Source: Pelagerythrobacter marensis
Lineage (GTDB): Bacteria; Pseudomonadota; Alphaproteobacteria; Sphingomonadales; Sphingomonadaceae
Assembly (NCBI RefSeq): GCF_036700095.1
Contig: NZ_CP144918.1
Location: 2,171,001-2,235,000, forward strand
Direction: 5' to 3'
Length of the DNA stretch: 64,000 nt
Position numbers and translations under genes: made by a program. Positions 41,920 to 50,956 of the stretch are shown here, in pieces. The notes beneath the pieces are model-generated. The model searched no databases. It saw only the letters and a list, made by a program, of their open reading frames with translations, and was not told the DNA's origin. The first letter of the stretch is position 1, and every line of letters starts with the position of its first letter.

Positions 41920-43431
41920 CTACAGGCAGGCTTCGAGATAGGCTTGGTCGAAGCCGAACTGGCGGGCCTTTTCCAGGGTGTAGGGGCGCAGGCCCGAGCT
42001 GCGGAATTCGCCGAGGATCTTGCCTTCCTCGGTTTCGTCCAGATACTCGAACTTGAACAGTTCCTGCGTGACGATCACGTCGCCTTCCATCCCGATGACC
42101 TCGGTGATGTTGGTCGTTCGGCGCGAACCGTCGCGCAGGCGCTTTACCTGCACGATCAGGTCCACCGATTCCGCGATCTGCCGGCTGATGGCTTCCTTCG
42201 GGATCTTGATGTCGCCCATCATGATCATGTTTTCCATACGCCCCAGGCATTCGCGCGGACTGTTGGCGTGCAGCGTACACATCGATCCGTCGTGCCCGGT
42301 GTTCATCGCGGCGAGCAGATCGAAACATTCTGCGCCGCGAATTTCGCCCAGAATGATCCGGTCGGGGCGCATGCGCAGCGCGTTCTTGACCAGGTCGCCG
42401 ATGGTGATCGCGCCCTGACCCTCCAGGTTCGGCGGCCGGGTTTCGAGCGGCAGCCAGTGCGGTTGCTGCAGACGCAGTTCGGCCGCATCCTCGATCGTCA
42501 GCACGCGCTCGCCCGGGTCGATCATCTTCGACAGGGCATTGAGCATGGTCGTCTTGCCCGAGCCGGTACCGCCCGAGATGACGACATTCATCCGGCAGGC
42601 GCCCGCGATTTTCAGCGCGGTGCACATCTTGTCCGACATCGAGCCGAATTCCCTGAGCATGTCGAGGGTGATCGGTTTTTCGGAGAATTTGCGGATCGAG
42701 ATCGCGGTGCCGCGCAGGCTGAGGGGCGGCACGATCACGTTCACGCGCGAACCGTCCTTCAGACGTGCGTCGGCCAGGGGAGTGGTCTGGTCGACCCGGC
42801 GGCCGACCTGGTTCACGATTCGCTGCGCGATCTGGAACAGGTGCTGTTCGTCGCGGAACTTGATCGGGGCGACGACCAGCTTGCCCTTCTTTTCGATATA
42901 GGTCTGGTCAGGGCCATTGACCATGATATCCGAAACATCGGGGTCGTTGAGCAGCTCTTCCAGCGGGCCGAAGCCGAGCAGCTCGTCGATCAGCACCTTT
43001 TCCAGCGCGAACTGCTCGCGGCGATTGAGCGTGACCTTGAGCTCGGCCAGCACTTCCATGATGATGGGGCGGAACTCTTCGGAGAGCTCGTCCTTGGTCA
43101 GGGTCGCCGCCGCTTCCGGGTCGACCCGTTCCAGCAGGCGTGGCAGCACCTGTTCCTTGATCTTGTGAACGCTGGCTTCGAACCCGCCGACTTCGGCCTG
43201 CTCGTGGATCGCATTGGCGCGATCCGCCAGGCGCGTCATCGCATCGGCCCTGTTCGGCGCGGACGGTTCGCCGGGGGGCGCAGTATCGTCGCTGGGGAGG
43301 GGTGGGAACTGGCCGTCGTTCGGTGTGGATCGCGCAGTCTCGCCGCCCTTCATCGGACGGGCAACGCCGAACGACGGGCGGCCGCCGGGTGTCATCCCGC
43401 CGGGTCCGTTCTTCCTCCCGAATGCGCTCAT
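41920..43431 (-). CDS. cpaF: CpaF-type secretion ATPase
   Basis: 503 residues. A disordered N terminus (about 90) is followed by the GspE/VirB11-like fold. The Walker A is GGTGSGKTTML. Other features are the Asp box TIEDAAEL, Walker B RPDRIILGEIRGAE and the His box GHDGSMCTLHANSP. CpaF powers Tad/Flp pilus assembly. No other tad/cpa gene lies in this window, so it is either the edge of a dispersed pilus set or an orphan copy. ATG 43431 (MSAFGRKNG) is preferred over an upstream TTG. Confidence 0.92.
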   Translation of the reverse strand: MSAFGRKNGPGGMTPGGRPSFGVARPMKGGETARSTPNDGQFPPLPSDDTAPPGEPSAPNRADAMTRLADRANAIHEQAEVGGFEASVHKIKEQVLPRLLERVDPEAAATLTKDELSEEFRPIIMEVLAELKVTLNRREQFALEKVLIDELLGFGPLEELLNDPDVSDIMVNGPDQTYIEKKGKLVVAPIKFRDEQHLFQIAQRIVNQVGRRVDQTTPLADARLKDGSRVNVIVPPLSLRGTAISIRKFSEKPITLDMLREFGSMSDKMCTALKIAGACRMNVVISGGTGSGKTTMLNALSKMIDPGERVLTIEDAAELRLQQPHWLPLETRPPNLEGQGAITIGDLVKNALRMRPDRIILGEIRGAECFDLLAAMNTGHDGSMCTLHANSPRECLGRMENMIMMGDIKIPKEAISRQIAESVDLIVQVKRLRDGSRRTTNITEVIGMEGDVIVTQELFKFEYLDETEEGKILGEFRSSGLRPYTLEKARQFGFDQAYLEACL

Positions 43432-43532
43432 TCCATGACCCCTTGATCTTATCAACTTCCAGCGAACCCTCGGCGCATGCAGACGACGGGCCCTGCCAAC
43501 GTGGTGAATAATTCGGAAAGCTAACTATTTTG

Positions 43533-44861
43533 CTAAGGCTGCCGCCGATCGCGTCGAGCCGGTTCCGTTTTGCGGGTCATTCCGTCCCGGGGCGGGGCGC
43601 TGGCATTCAGCACGGCCAGGCACAGCACGGCGATCATAACCGGATAGGCGTGATAGAGCGCCCCTTCGAACATCGCGATTGCCAGGAGACCGGCGAGCGT
43701 GCCGAACGCGGCGAAATCCGTCCCGCTGGCGTGCCCGGTGAGCCGCCGGAGCCGCAGGCCCCCTGCAGACAGCATCAGCGCAAGGCCGGCGGTGCCCACG
43801 ATGCCCCACTGGTAGAGAAACTGGAGAACGGCATTGTGCGGGTGGTTGAGGCCGCCCCCGGCCGCTGCGATCTGCGACCGGAACTGGCCTTCGCCATGGC
43901 CGAACAGCGGCCGGTCGACGATGGCGGCCCAAGTCTCGCGCCAGATCGCTGTCCGGCCCGAAGAGTACTGGTCGATGCTGTCGCCCGAGAGTCCGCGGCT
44001 TATGATCCGGTCGAAGCCCCATGCTTCGTGCGGGACAAGCAGGTACGACGCCGGAATGGCCACGGCCAGGGCCGCCGCCGCCAGCCCGGCCAGCCTGAAA
44101 CGAGCATTGGCCGGCGTCAGAACGCCGACGACAAGCACGCTCGCCAGAGCCGCGGCAAACGCGACCCGGCTTCCGCTCACGATCGCCAGCCAGAAGCCGA
44201 AGGCACCGCCGGCCGCGCCGCACAGCGCAGGCCAGCTGCGCATCGTGGCGGACAGGCCGAACGCCATGGCGACAAGCGCGACGCCATAGAAGCCCAGCTG
44301 CCGGATATTGGTGATACCGACCCCCACGCCGATCCAGTTGAAACCGGGGTTGCCCAATTCGTTCGCCACGATTGCAATGAAGACTACGCCATAGAGGATC
44401 GTCCCCGCGCCCGCGGAGTAGAGGAACCATCTTCGGTGCCGCGCCCATGCCGTTTCGAACATCGCCCACAGCGCCAGGCCGAAGACGGCATGAATTGCGG
44501 TCGTCAGCATCAGCGGCAAGGCCAATGCCCTGTCGGCGGCGAAGACGAGATCGGCCAGGGCCACGGCGACAAGCCAGACCGCTACCCCCACGCGGGTCGC
44601 CGGCGCGAGACGGGCGATCGCTGCGCGCAGATCGAACCCTGCGGCAATGGCCAGAGCCACGATGGCAAGCTCGGCCGCGACGATCGGAGTGGCATAGAAC
44701 AGGATCGCCGGATGGCTGGTCAGCGCCAGCCATCCGGCCAGAGCGAAAACGGGCGCGGCGAGCCCGAGCACGACCAGCGCGCCGACCAACGGCCATTTGG
44801 CGGCGGACGCAGGCGTCGTTGCGGCAGGGGCGGGGCAGTCGGCCGCCAGAACCAAGGACAT
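43533..44861 (-). CDS. O-antigen ligase/polymerase-like membrane protein (Wzy_C)
   Basis: 442 residues with about 12 membrane helices and the Wzy_C/O-antigen ligase loop: SSGRTAIWRETWAAI, RPLFGHGEGQF and NHPHNAVLQFLYQWG. Such proteins join or polymerise surface glycans in the inner membrane. The ATG at 44861 has GGAAGGGG upstream. It lies between cpaF and the divergent glmS, an enzyme supplying amino sugars for envelope glycans; the functional link is only suggestive. Confidence 0.82.
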   Translation of the reverse strand: MSLVLAADCPAPAATTPASAAKWPLVGALVVLGLAAPVFALAGWLALTSHPAILFYATPIVAAELAIVALAIAAGFDLRAAIARLAPATRVGVAVWLVAVALADLVFAADRALALPLMLTTAIHAVFGLALWAMFETAWARHRRWFLYSAGAGTILYGVVFIAIVANELGNPGFNWIGVGVGITNIRQLGFYGVALVAMAFGLSATMRSWPALCGAAGGAFGFWLAIVSGSRVAFAAALASVLVVGVLTPANARFRLAGLAAAALAVAIPASYLLVPHEAWGFDRIISRGLSGDSIDQYSSGRTAIWRETWAAIVDRPLFGHGEGQFRSQIAAAGGGLNHPHNAVLQFLYQWGIVGTAGLALMLSAGGLRLRRLTGHASGTDFAAFGTLAGLLAIAMFEGALYHAYPVMIAVLCLAVLNASAPPRDGMTRKTEPARRDRRQP

Positions 44862-45173
44862 CGAACCCCTTCCGGATCGTGAGCGATTGGCAGCCTGCCT
44901 AGGGCGCAAATTTTAACTTGCAGTAAACCATGCCCGTGGACCCCCGCCCCACCAGGTGCCGACGGACGGTATCGCCTGGTGCCATTGCCGGTTTCGCCCG
45001 CATTCGCTGGTTATGCGATCATCGGGGCGGGGCTGTTGTTCTGGTGGCGCACTCCACCCGATCGCATTGGACAGCCGGTCCAAGCCGATTGACGCGGGCG
45101 GATTTTCCCGCGAGCAGGCTTCCGACCGAAGCGGGCGTTCGGCCCGGATGTTAAGGACCGAGGTAGGCAGTTC
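44862..45173. other. Divergent intergenic region upstream of glmS
   Basis: 312 bases between the ligase-like gene (minus) and glmS (plus). I find no tRNA, ribozyme or recognisable riboswitch; bacterial glmS genes with a glmS ribozyme occur mainly in Firmicutes. One short AT-rich patch (AAATTTTAACTTGCAG, around 44908-44923) may hold a promoter. Confidence 0.4.
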
Positions 45174-46997
45174 ATGTGTGGAATTATCGGCATCGCCGGG
45201 AAGGAAGAAGTTGCGGACCGCCTGGTCGACGGCCTCAGGCGGATGGAATATCGTGGTTACGACAGCGCGGGCATCTGCACCGTGCGCAACGGCGAACTGG
45301 TTCGCCGCCGGGCGGAAGGGAAGCTTGCCAACCTCCTTGCCGAACTGGCCGACAACCCCGCGCCCGGCACGATCGGCATTGCCCATACCCGCTGGGCGAC
45401 CCACGGAGCGCCGACGGCCAACAATGCACACCCCCACGCGACGCAGCAGGTGGCGCTGGTCCACAACGGGATCATCGAAAACTTTCGATCCTTGCGCGAC
45501 GAACTCGTTGCGCGGGGGCGGGTGCTCGAAAGCGAAACCGATAGCGAGGTCGTTGCGCACCTGGTTTCGGAAAAGATCGAAGACGGTGCCTCGCCCGAAG
45601 ACGCGGTCAAGGCCGTCCTGCCGAGGCTTCGGGGCGCCTTTGCGCTTGCCATCGCGTTTCGCGACTATCCCGATCTGCTGATCGGCGCGCGCCTCGGTTC
45701 CCCTCTGGTGGTCGGTTATGGGGACGGTGAGACCTATCTCGGTTCCGATGCGCTGGCGCTGGCACCGCTGACCCAGAAGATCGCCTATCTCGAAGAAGGC
45801 GACTGGGCCGTCGTCCGGCGCGAAGGCGCGCAGATATACGATGCCCAGAACAATCCGGTCGAGCGCGAGATCACCACTTCGGGGGCCACGGCCGCCGCGG
45901 CGGAAAAGGGCAACTATCGGCACTTCATGCAGAAGGAGATCTTCGAGCAGCCGACCGTCGTTGCGCAGACCCTTCGCAGCTATGTCCACCAGGCGAACAA
46001 TTCGGTCGCCCTGCCGCAGATCGATTTCGACCTGTCGGCGGTAAAGCGGATCACGATCGTCGCCTGCGGCACGTCGTTCTATGCCGCGATGGTCGCGAAA
46101 TACTGGTTCGAAACCTTTGCCCGCGTCCCGGTCGATATCGATGTCGCAAGCGAGTTTCGCTATCGCGAGCCGGTTCTGGAAGAAGGCGGTTTGGCGCTGT
46201 TCATCTCGCAGAGCGGGGAAACGGCCGATACGCTGGCGGCGCTGCGCCATTGCAAGGCCGCCGGGCAGACGATCGGGGTGGTGGTCAACGTGCCGACCAG
46301 TTCGATGGCGCGTGAGGCCGACCTGCTGCTGCCGACCCATGCGGGGCCGGAAATCGGGGTGGCGAGCACCAAGGCCTTTACCTGCCAGTTGGCCGTTCTG
46401 GCCGCGCTGGCCGCGCATCTGGCGGTAAAGAGGGGTCGGATGAGCCGCAAGGAAGAGCAGGAGGTCGTGCGCCATCTGCTCGAAGCGCCGGCGGCACTCA
46501 ACGCCGCGCTCGATCACGACGACGACATTGCCGCGATGGCGCATCTGATCGCGCCTGCCCGCGACGTTCTCTATCTCGGGCGCGGCCCCGACTATCCGCT
46601 CGCGCTGGAAGGCGCGTTGAAGCTGAAGGAAATCAGCTACATTCATGCCGAGGGTTACGCCTCGGGCGAGATGAAGCACGGGCCGATCGCGCTGATCGAC
46701 GAAGCCGTTCCGGTGATCGTGCTCGCCCCCTCTGGGCCGCTGTTCGAAAAGACCGTCTCCAATATGCAGGAAGTGCGTGCGCGCGGCGGCCAGATCGTGC
46801 TGATCTCGGATGCGGCGGGGCTGGAGGAAGCCGGCGAGGGGTGCCTCGCCACGATCGAGATGCCGAAGGTGCATCCACTGATCGCGCCGCTCGTCTATGC
46901 CGTTCCCGTCCAGCTGCTGGCCTATCATACGGCCTGCGTGAAAGGCACCGACGTCGATCAGCCGCGCAATCTGGCCAAATCGGTGACCGTGGAGTGA
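45174..46997 (+). CDS. glmS: Glutamine-fructose-6-phosphate aminotransferase GlmS
   Basis: 607 residues. The N-terminal glutaminase domain begins MCGIIGIAG (nucleophile Cys2), with RWATHGAP and HNGIIENF. Two SIS isomerase domains follow (SQSGETADTLAAL; STKAFTCQ). The C terminus DVDQPRNLAKSVTVE is typical. It makes glucosamine-6-phosphate, the first step to UDP-GlcNAc for peptidoglycan and LPS. GAGG lies about nine bases before the ATG. Confidence 0.97.
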   Translation: MCGIIGIAGKEEVADRLVDGLRRMEYRGYDSAGICTVRNGELVRRRAEGKLANLLAELADNPAPGTIGIAHTRWATHGAPTANNAHPHATQQVALVHNGIIENFRSLRDELVARGRVLESETDSEVVAHLVSEKIEDGASPEDAVKAVLPRLRGAFALAIAFRDYPDLLIGARLGSPLVVGYGDGETYLGSDALALAPLTQKIAYLEEGDWAVVRREGAQIYDAQNNPVEREITTSGATAAAAEKGNYRHFMQKEIFEQPTVVAQTLRSYVHQANNSVALPQIDFDLSAVKRITIVACGTSFYAAMVAKYWFETFARVPVDIDVASEFRYREPVLEEGGLALFISQSGETADTLAALRHCKAAGQTIGVVVNVPTSSMAREADLLLPTHAGPEIGVASTKAFTCQLAVLAALAAHLAVKRGRMSRKEEQEVVRHLLEAPAALNAALDHDDDIAAMAHLIAPARDVLYLGRGPDYPLALEGALKLKEISYIHAEGYASGEMKHGPIALIDEAVPVIVLAPSGPLFEKTVSNMQEVRARGGQIVLISDAAGLEEAGEGCLATIEMPKVHPLIAPLVYAVPVQLLAYHTACVKGTDVDQPRNLAKSVTVE

Positions 46998-47150
46998 TCC
47001 GCAGGCCACCGGCTGCCGTCATCGTCTGCTCCAAAGCGCCGTTCGCGGTGCAGAAGGTGCGCGTGCCCACGCGCTTTTCCGCCGCGAAGCCGGGCGGCGA
47101 TGTATCCGCGAGTCTTTCCGCCGTCTCGACCGACTGACGCCAGGGGAACG
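46998..47150. other. Gap between convergent glmS and aminotransferase gene
   Basis: 153 bases with no convincing gene and no clear terminator stem with a T-run. Confidence 0.3.
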
Positions 47151-48428
47151 TCAGGCAATCGTGTTCAGCGCAGCGGCCAGCGTGCGAACATCGTCCATGG
47201 AATTGAACAACGCCGGCGTGACCCGGACACAAGCGCCGCTCGCCAGCCCGGTCCTGTGAACCGTGAAAATGCCGAACTCGGACAGCAGCCGGGCTGCCAG
47301 TGCAACATTGTCCTCGACGGAAGCCTTTCCGGCCAGCCGGAAAGACGTGATGCCCCCGTGCATCCGGTCATCGTCCGGCGTGAGCACCTGGATCCGCGGG
47401 TTCTCCCGCACTTTCTCGACCCATCCGTCGCGTAGTGCGCGCAGCCTGGCTTGCCGCAGCCGGCTGCCGATCCGTTCCTGGAAAGAGAGCGCTTCGGGCA
47501 CGGTCAACAGGGCGGCGAAATCGACCGTGCCGGTATGCACCCGGGACGCGATGGTGCCGGAATCCTTGTTCTCGTCAGCAATGTCGGGATCGATCGCCGA
47601 CACCCGGCCCCTGCGGATATATGCTGCGCCGACGCCCAGCGGCGCGCCGATCCATTTGTGCAGGTTCAGCCCCACGAAGTCCGCTTCCAGGTCGGGAATC
47701 GTGAAGTCCACCTGGCCCAGGCTATGGGCCGCATCGACGATGACATCCACACCGCGCGTGCGGGCAATCGTCGCAATCTCCCGCACCGGGATCATCAGCC
47801 CGCTTCGATGGCTGATATGGGTGAGCAGAACGAGCCGGATCTCGGGATGCCGATCCAGTGCCTCGGAATAGGCGGCAATCACATTGTCGTGCGTCGCGGG
47901 TTCCGGCAGGGCGATCTTGATCGTATGCGCGCCGCGCCGCTCCATCGCGGCGACTAGGCTCGCCTGGATGCTGCCATAGTCGAGATCGGCGTAGAGCGCG
48001 GCCTCGCCCGGGCGAATGCGGTTATAGCCCCCGATCAGGGCTTTCAGCGCTTCGGTCGCGTTGCGGGTGAAGACGATCTCCTCGGCATCGACGTTGAGGA
48101 AGCGGGCGGTGCGGTCGCGCACGGCGGCGAGATCGCCGCCCATGCCGCGCCGCGCGTAGAAGCTGTTCTCCCGATTGACTCGCTCCACCAGGCGTCGATA
48201 CGCGGCGAGCACCGGGCGCGGCATGATGCCCCAGTTCCCATTCTCCAGCTGCACGACATCGTCGGTGACGTCGTATTGTGCCGCCACACCCGCCCAGTAG
48301 GCTTCGTCGTGCGCGAGCGAGAGATCGGCGGCTGCGGCAGACCCTGCGGAGACGCGGTTCGGGGCGGCGGCCAGAATGGCACTGGCCGCCGCCCCCTGCA
48401 TCCATTTCCTGCGGTCGATCGAGGTCAT
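47151..48428 (-). CDS. Tat-exported class V aminotransferase-like PLP enzyme
   Basis: 425 residues. It starts with a twin-arginine signal (DRRKWMQGAAASAILAAAP), so it should reach the periplasm folded with its cofactor. The PLP fold shows NATEALK, the cofactor Asp region VDAAHSLGQ and the Schiff-base Lys in LNLHKWIGAPLG. Family relatives include isopenicillin N epimerase-like proteins, cysteine desulfurases and PvdN, a periplasmic enzyme of siderophore maturation. It follows the 795-residue TonB receptor by seven bases and is thus likely part of the same system. The substrate is unknown; an amine-bearing imported or exported small molecule is a reasonable guess. Confidence 0.85.
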   Translation of the reverse strand: MTSIDRRKWMQGAAASAILAAAPNRVSAGSAAAADLSLAHDEAYWAGVAAQYDVTDDVVQLENGNWGIMPRPVLAAYRRLVERVNRENSFYARRGMGGDLAAVRDRTARFLNVDAEEIVFTRNATEALKALIGGYNRIRPGEAALYADLDYGSIQASLVAAMERRGAHTIKIALPEPATHDNVIAAYSEALDRHPEIRLVLLTHISHRSGLMIPVREIATIARTRGVDVIVDAAHSLGQVDFTIPDLEADFVGLNLHKWIGAPLGVGAAYIRRGRVSAIDPDIADENKDSGTIASRVHTGTVDFAALLTVPEALSFQERIGSRLRQARLRALRDGWVEKVRENPRIQVLTPDDDRMHGGITSFRLAGKASVEDNVALAARLLSEFGIFTVHRTGLASGACVRVTPALFNSMDDVRTLAAALNTIA

Positions 48429-48435
48429 GGCCGGG

Positions 48436-50823
48436 TCAGAAATCCACGCCTAGGCGGACGTAGTAGAGGCCCCCGTCCGTGTCGTAGGGAGCGTTGCGGG
48501 AATAGATCAGGCCGCGGCTGGCCTGGAAGGTCGCTTCGTCGGGATAGGCGTCGAAGATATTCTCCGCGCCGACCGTCAGGTTGATGGCATCGGTGATGTT
48601 GTAGGTCAGCGATGCGTCGAACAGCATGATCGAGCCGAACCGCTGGAAGATCTGCCCACCGGAATTGTCGCTGTTGTCGGTCCATGGGCCGTAGTAGCGG
48701 CCATGCAGGCGCAGCTTGATCGCGTCCAGTTCGTAAGCGATCGTGCCCGTGGCATTGTGCTTCGGCAGGCGCTCCTCGAAAATGCGGCGCTGGTCCTCGT
48801 CCCCGATGGTGGCGCTGGTTCCGTTGGTCACGGTCGTATCGTTGTAGTTGTAGGCAAGCCGGGTTTCGATCCTGCCGGGACCGAGCAGGCCCGCATAGGC
48901 GATCACGGCATCGATGCCGCGCGTGCGCGTATCGAAGTCGTTGGTGTAGTAGTTCACTCTGGTGAAGTGCAGCGGATTTGGGACGTGGTCGGGAACGGCG
49001 AAAGACCGCGACTGGCCGAAACGCCCATCCAGGTCGATCTGATAGGCGTCGAGACTGGCGGTGATCCCCGTTGGCGAACGGAAGACGATGCCTGCGGTGA
49101 GGTTCTCCGACTCCTCCGGCTCGAGCGGCTCTGCGCCCAGCGCGATGGCGATCGGATCCGAGGGAGAAAGGCGTCCGGCGGTGAAGACCTGAAGCGTATT
49201 GGTGTCGAGCCCCTGGCTGGTGCGCGACGTGTTGAGCTGGCCCGGAGTAGGGGCCCGGAACCCTGTCGAGTAAGTCGCCCGGACAGCCAGTCCGTCGATC
49301 GGCTCGACGCGGCCGGACAGCTTGTAATTGAAGGTATCGCCGAATTCCGAATAGTCTTCGTAACGCGCCGCCGCGCCCAGCGTGAGCATTTCTGCAAGCC
49401 GCCATTCGAGATCGACGTAAGCGGCATAGCTGGTCTGGCCGAATTCGCCCGATTGGCTGGGGCTGAAGCCGGGGAAACCGTTGGAGTTGGGCGAAAGCCC
49501 TTCCGCAGCTCCCGCGCCTATGGCGTAGGATTCGGGATCGCCCGGCGAAACCTCGTAAGTTTCCTCGCGCCGTTCGGCCCCGAATGCCAGGTTGAGCGGT
49601 TCGAACCCGCCAAGCTCGAGCTGGTAGACGAAGTCCAGGTTGAGGTTGAATTCGCGTTGCTCCAGGCGCCCCAGATAGAAGCTGGTCGGGCTGTCGGGTC
49701 CGAGCGATGCATTGAGCGATTCATCCAGCGTATAGTCGATGCGGCTGCGGCCCGCCGAAGCGCTGAGATCGTAGGTCAGGCTGTCGTTCGCCAGGGCACC
49801 GCGAAGACCTGCGGCGCCCTGGAGGTCGCTGAACTCGGTCCCGAAGCGCGGCGTGAAACCGGCCGGATAGATGCTGGTGAAATTGAAGCCGGGAAATGCG
49901 TCCGTGTCGCGGAACACGCTGGAGGTGGTCGCCGGATTCCGCCAGTTGAAGTCGGTAAGGCCGTCTCCGTCCGCGATCATGCCGAAGGCGTAAAGCTCGC
50001 CGGCGTCGAACAGCTCGTATTGCAGATTGGCAGCGCCGCGCAGTGTCTGCGTCTCGGGCTGGCCCCAGCGCTGGACCGGGTTCGGGATATCGAGATCGGG
50101 GCGCGCTTCCTGCAATGCGATGGCATCGGCTCGCTGGCGGGTTCGCGATGTCGCCGCGCCGTCGGAAAACTCGCCCGTGACGACCAGCGAGCCGCGATCG
50201 GCCAGCGCGATGCCGCCTTGCAATCCGGCCTGATAGGTCTCGCCATCGCCTTCGTAATACTCGGAATATTGGCCGAAGCCCCTGATTCCCGGACGATCGT
50301 CCAGAATGATGTTGATCACGCCGGCGATCGCGTCGGATCCGTATTGCGCCGACGCACCGTCGCGCAGCACTTCCACGCGGCCGATGGACAGTCCGGCGAT
50401 GGTGTTCAGATCGGGAGCCTGCGAGCCGCGCGATCCCAGCAGGGCGGAACGGTGATATCGCTTGCCGTTGATAAGAACGAGGGTCTGGTCGGGGGACAGG
50501 CCGCGCAAGCTCGCCGGCCGGACGAACGCCAGGCCGTCCGCGGCCGGCAGCCGCTGCACGTTGAACGAGGGAAGCTGCCGCGCGAGGACGGAGGACAAGT
50601 CCGATGAAACGACGGAATCGATCGCCTCGTCGGCCAGCACATCGACCGGGGCGGCAGTGTCGAACGCCGTTCGCCCTATATCGCGCGTGCCGGTAACCAC
50701 GATGGTCGCGCCGGTACCGCGGTCGGCGGCCTTGTTCGCGCTGTCTCCGTCCTGCGCGTAAGATTGTGTGGCTATCGCAAATTGCATGGCGCCGAGCGCG
50801 CAGCCGAGGAATGCTTTGTTCAC
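48436..50823 (-). CDS. TonB-dependent receptor of the phosphatase/aminotransferase island
   Basis: 795 residues. Signal peptide at FLGCALGAMQFAIATQSYAQ; the plug domain holds TIVVTGTRDIGRTAFDTAAPV, LVLINGKRYHRSAL and VEVLRDGASAQYGSDAIAG; the barrel ends YYVRLGVDF. The GTG start at 50823 is the one that supplies the signal peptide. The LINGKRYH plug style is common in receptors for organic molecules in sphingomonads. Directly upstream (133-base gap) lies the phosphatase gene and directly downstream the Tat-exported PLP enzyme. Substrate unknown. Confidence 0.9.
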   Translation of the reverse strand: MNKAFLGCALGAMQFAIATQSYAQDGDSANKAADRGTGATIVVTGTRDIGRTAFDTAAPVDVLADEAIDSVVSSDLSSVLARQLPSFNVQRLPAADGLAFVRPASLRGLSPDQTLVLINGKRYHRSALLGSRGSQAPDLNTIAGLSIGRVEVLRDGASAQYGSDAIAGVINIILDDRPGIRGFGQYSEYYEGDGETYQAGLQGGIALADRGSLVVTGEFSDGAATSRTRQRADAIALQEARPDLDIPNPVQRWGQPETQTLRGAANLQYELFDAGELYAFGMIADGDGLTDFNWRNPATTSSVFRDTDAFPGFNFTSIYPAGFTPRFGTEFSDLQGAAGLRGALANDSLTYDLSASAGRSRIDYTLDESLNASLGPDSPTSFYLGRLEQREFNLNLDFVYQLELGGFEPLNLAFGAERREETYEVSPGDPESYAIGAGAAEGLSPNSNGFPGFSPSQSGEFGQTSYAAYVDLEWRLAEMLTLGAAARYEDYSEFGDTFNYKLSGRVEPIDGLAVRATYSTGFRAPTPGQLNTSRTSQGLDTNTLQVFTAGRLSPSDPIAIALGAEPLEPEESENLTAGIVFRSPTGITASLDAYQIDLDGRFGQSRSFAVPDHVPNPLHFTRVNYYTNDFDTRTRGIDAVIAYAGLLGPGRIETRLAYNYNDTTVTNGTSATIGDEDQRRIFEERLPKHNATGTIAYELDAIKLRLHGRYYGPWTDNSDNSGGQIFQRFGSIMLFDASLTYNITDAINLTVGAENIFDAYPDEATFQASRGLIYSRNAPYDTDGGLYYVRLGVDF

Positions 50824-50894
50824 TTGTTGCCCCTGTTCACTGAAGGATGCGGGGGCCTCTATGGTCGGCGAAGGTCAGCTTGATGACGGGGCGA

Positions 50895-50911
50895 CTGCAG
50901 AGATGTTGCAG
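50895..50911. promoter_or_regulatory. CTGCA/TGCAG inverted repeat upstream of the receptor
   Basis: CTGCA, 7-base spacer, TGCAG in the 133-base gap between phosphatase and receptor genes. A possible operator for a separate receptor promoter; weak evidence. Confidence 0.25.
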
Positions 50912-50956
50912 TGCGGCATTTCCCCTTCGAAGCGGGCGGATCGGCGGCCGGCAGGA

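Noticed and set aside
44862-45173. glmS ribozyme or tRNA upstream of glmS
   Set aside because: I could not find the conserved ribozyme core or a tRNA cloverleaf with a TTC-containing T loop. The ribozyme is mainly a Firmicutes feature.
44913-47009. Long open frame antisense to glmS
   Set aside because: glmS is unmistakable on the plus strand; the antisense product has no domain.
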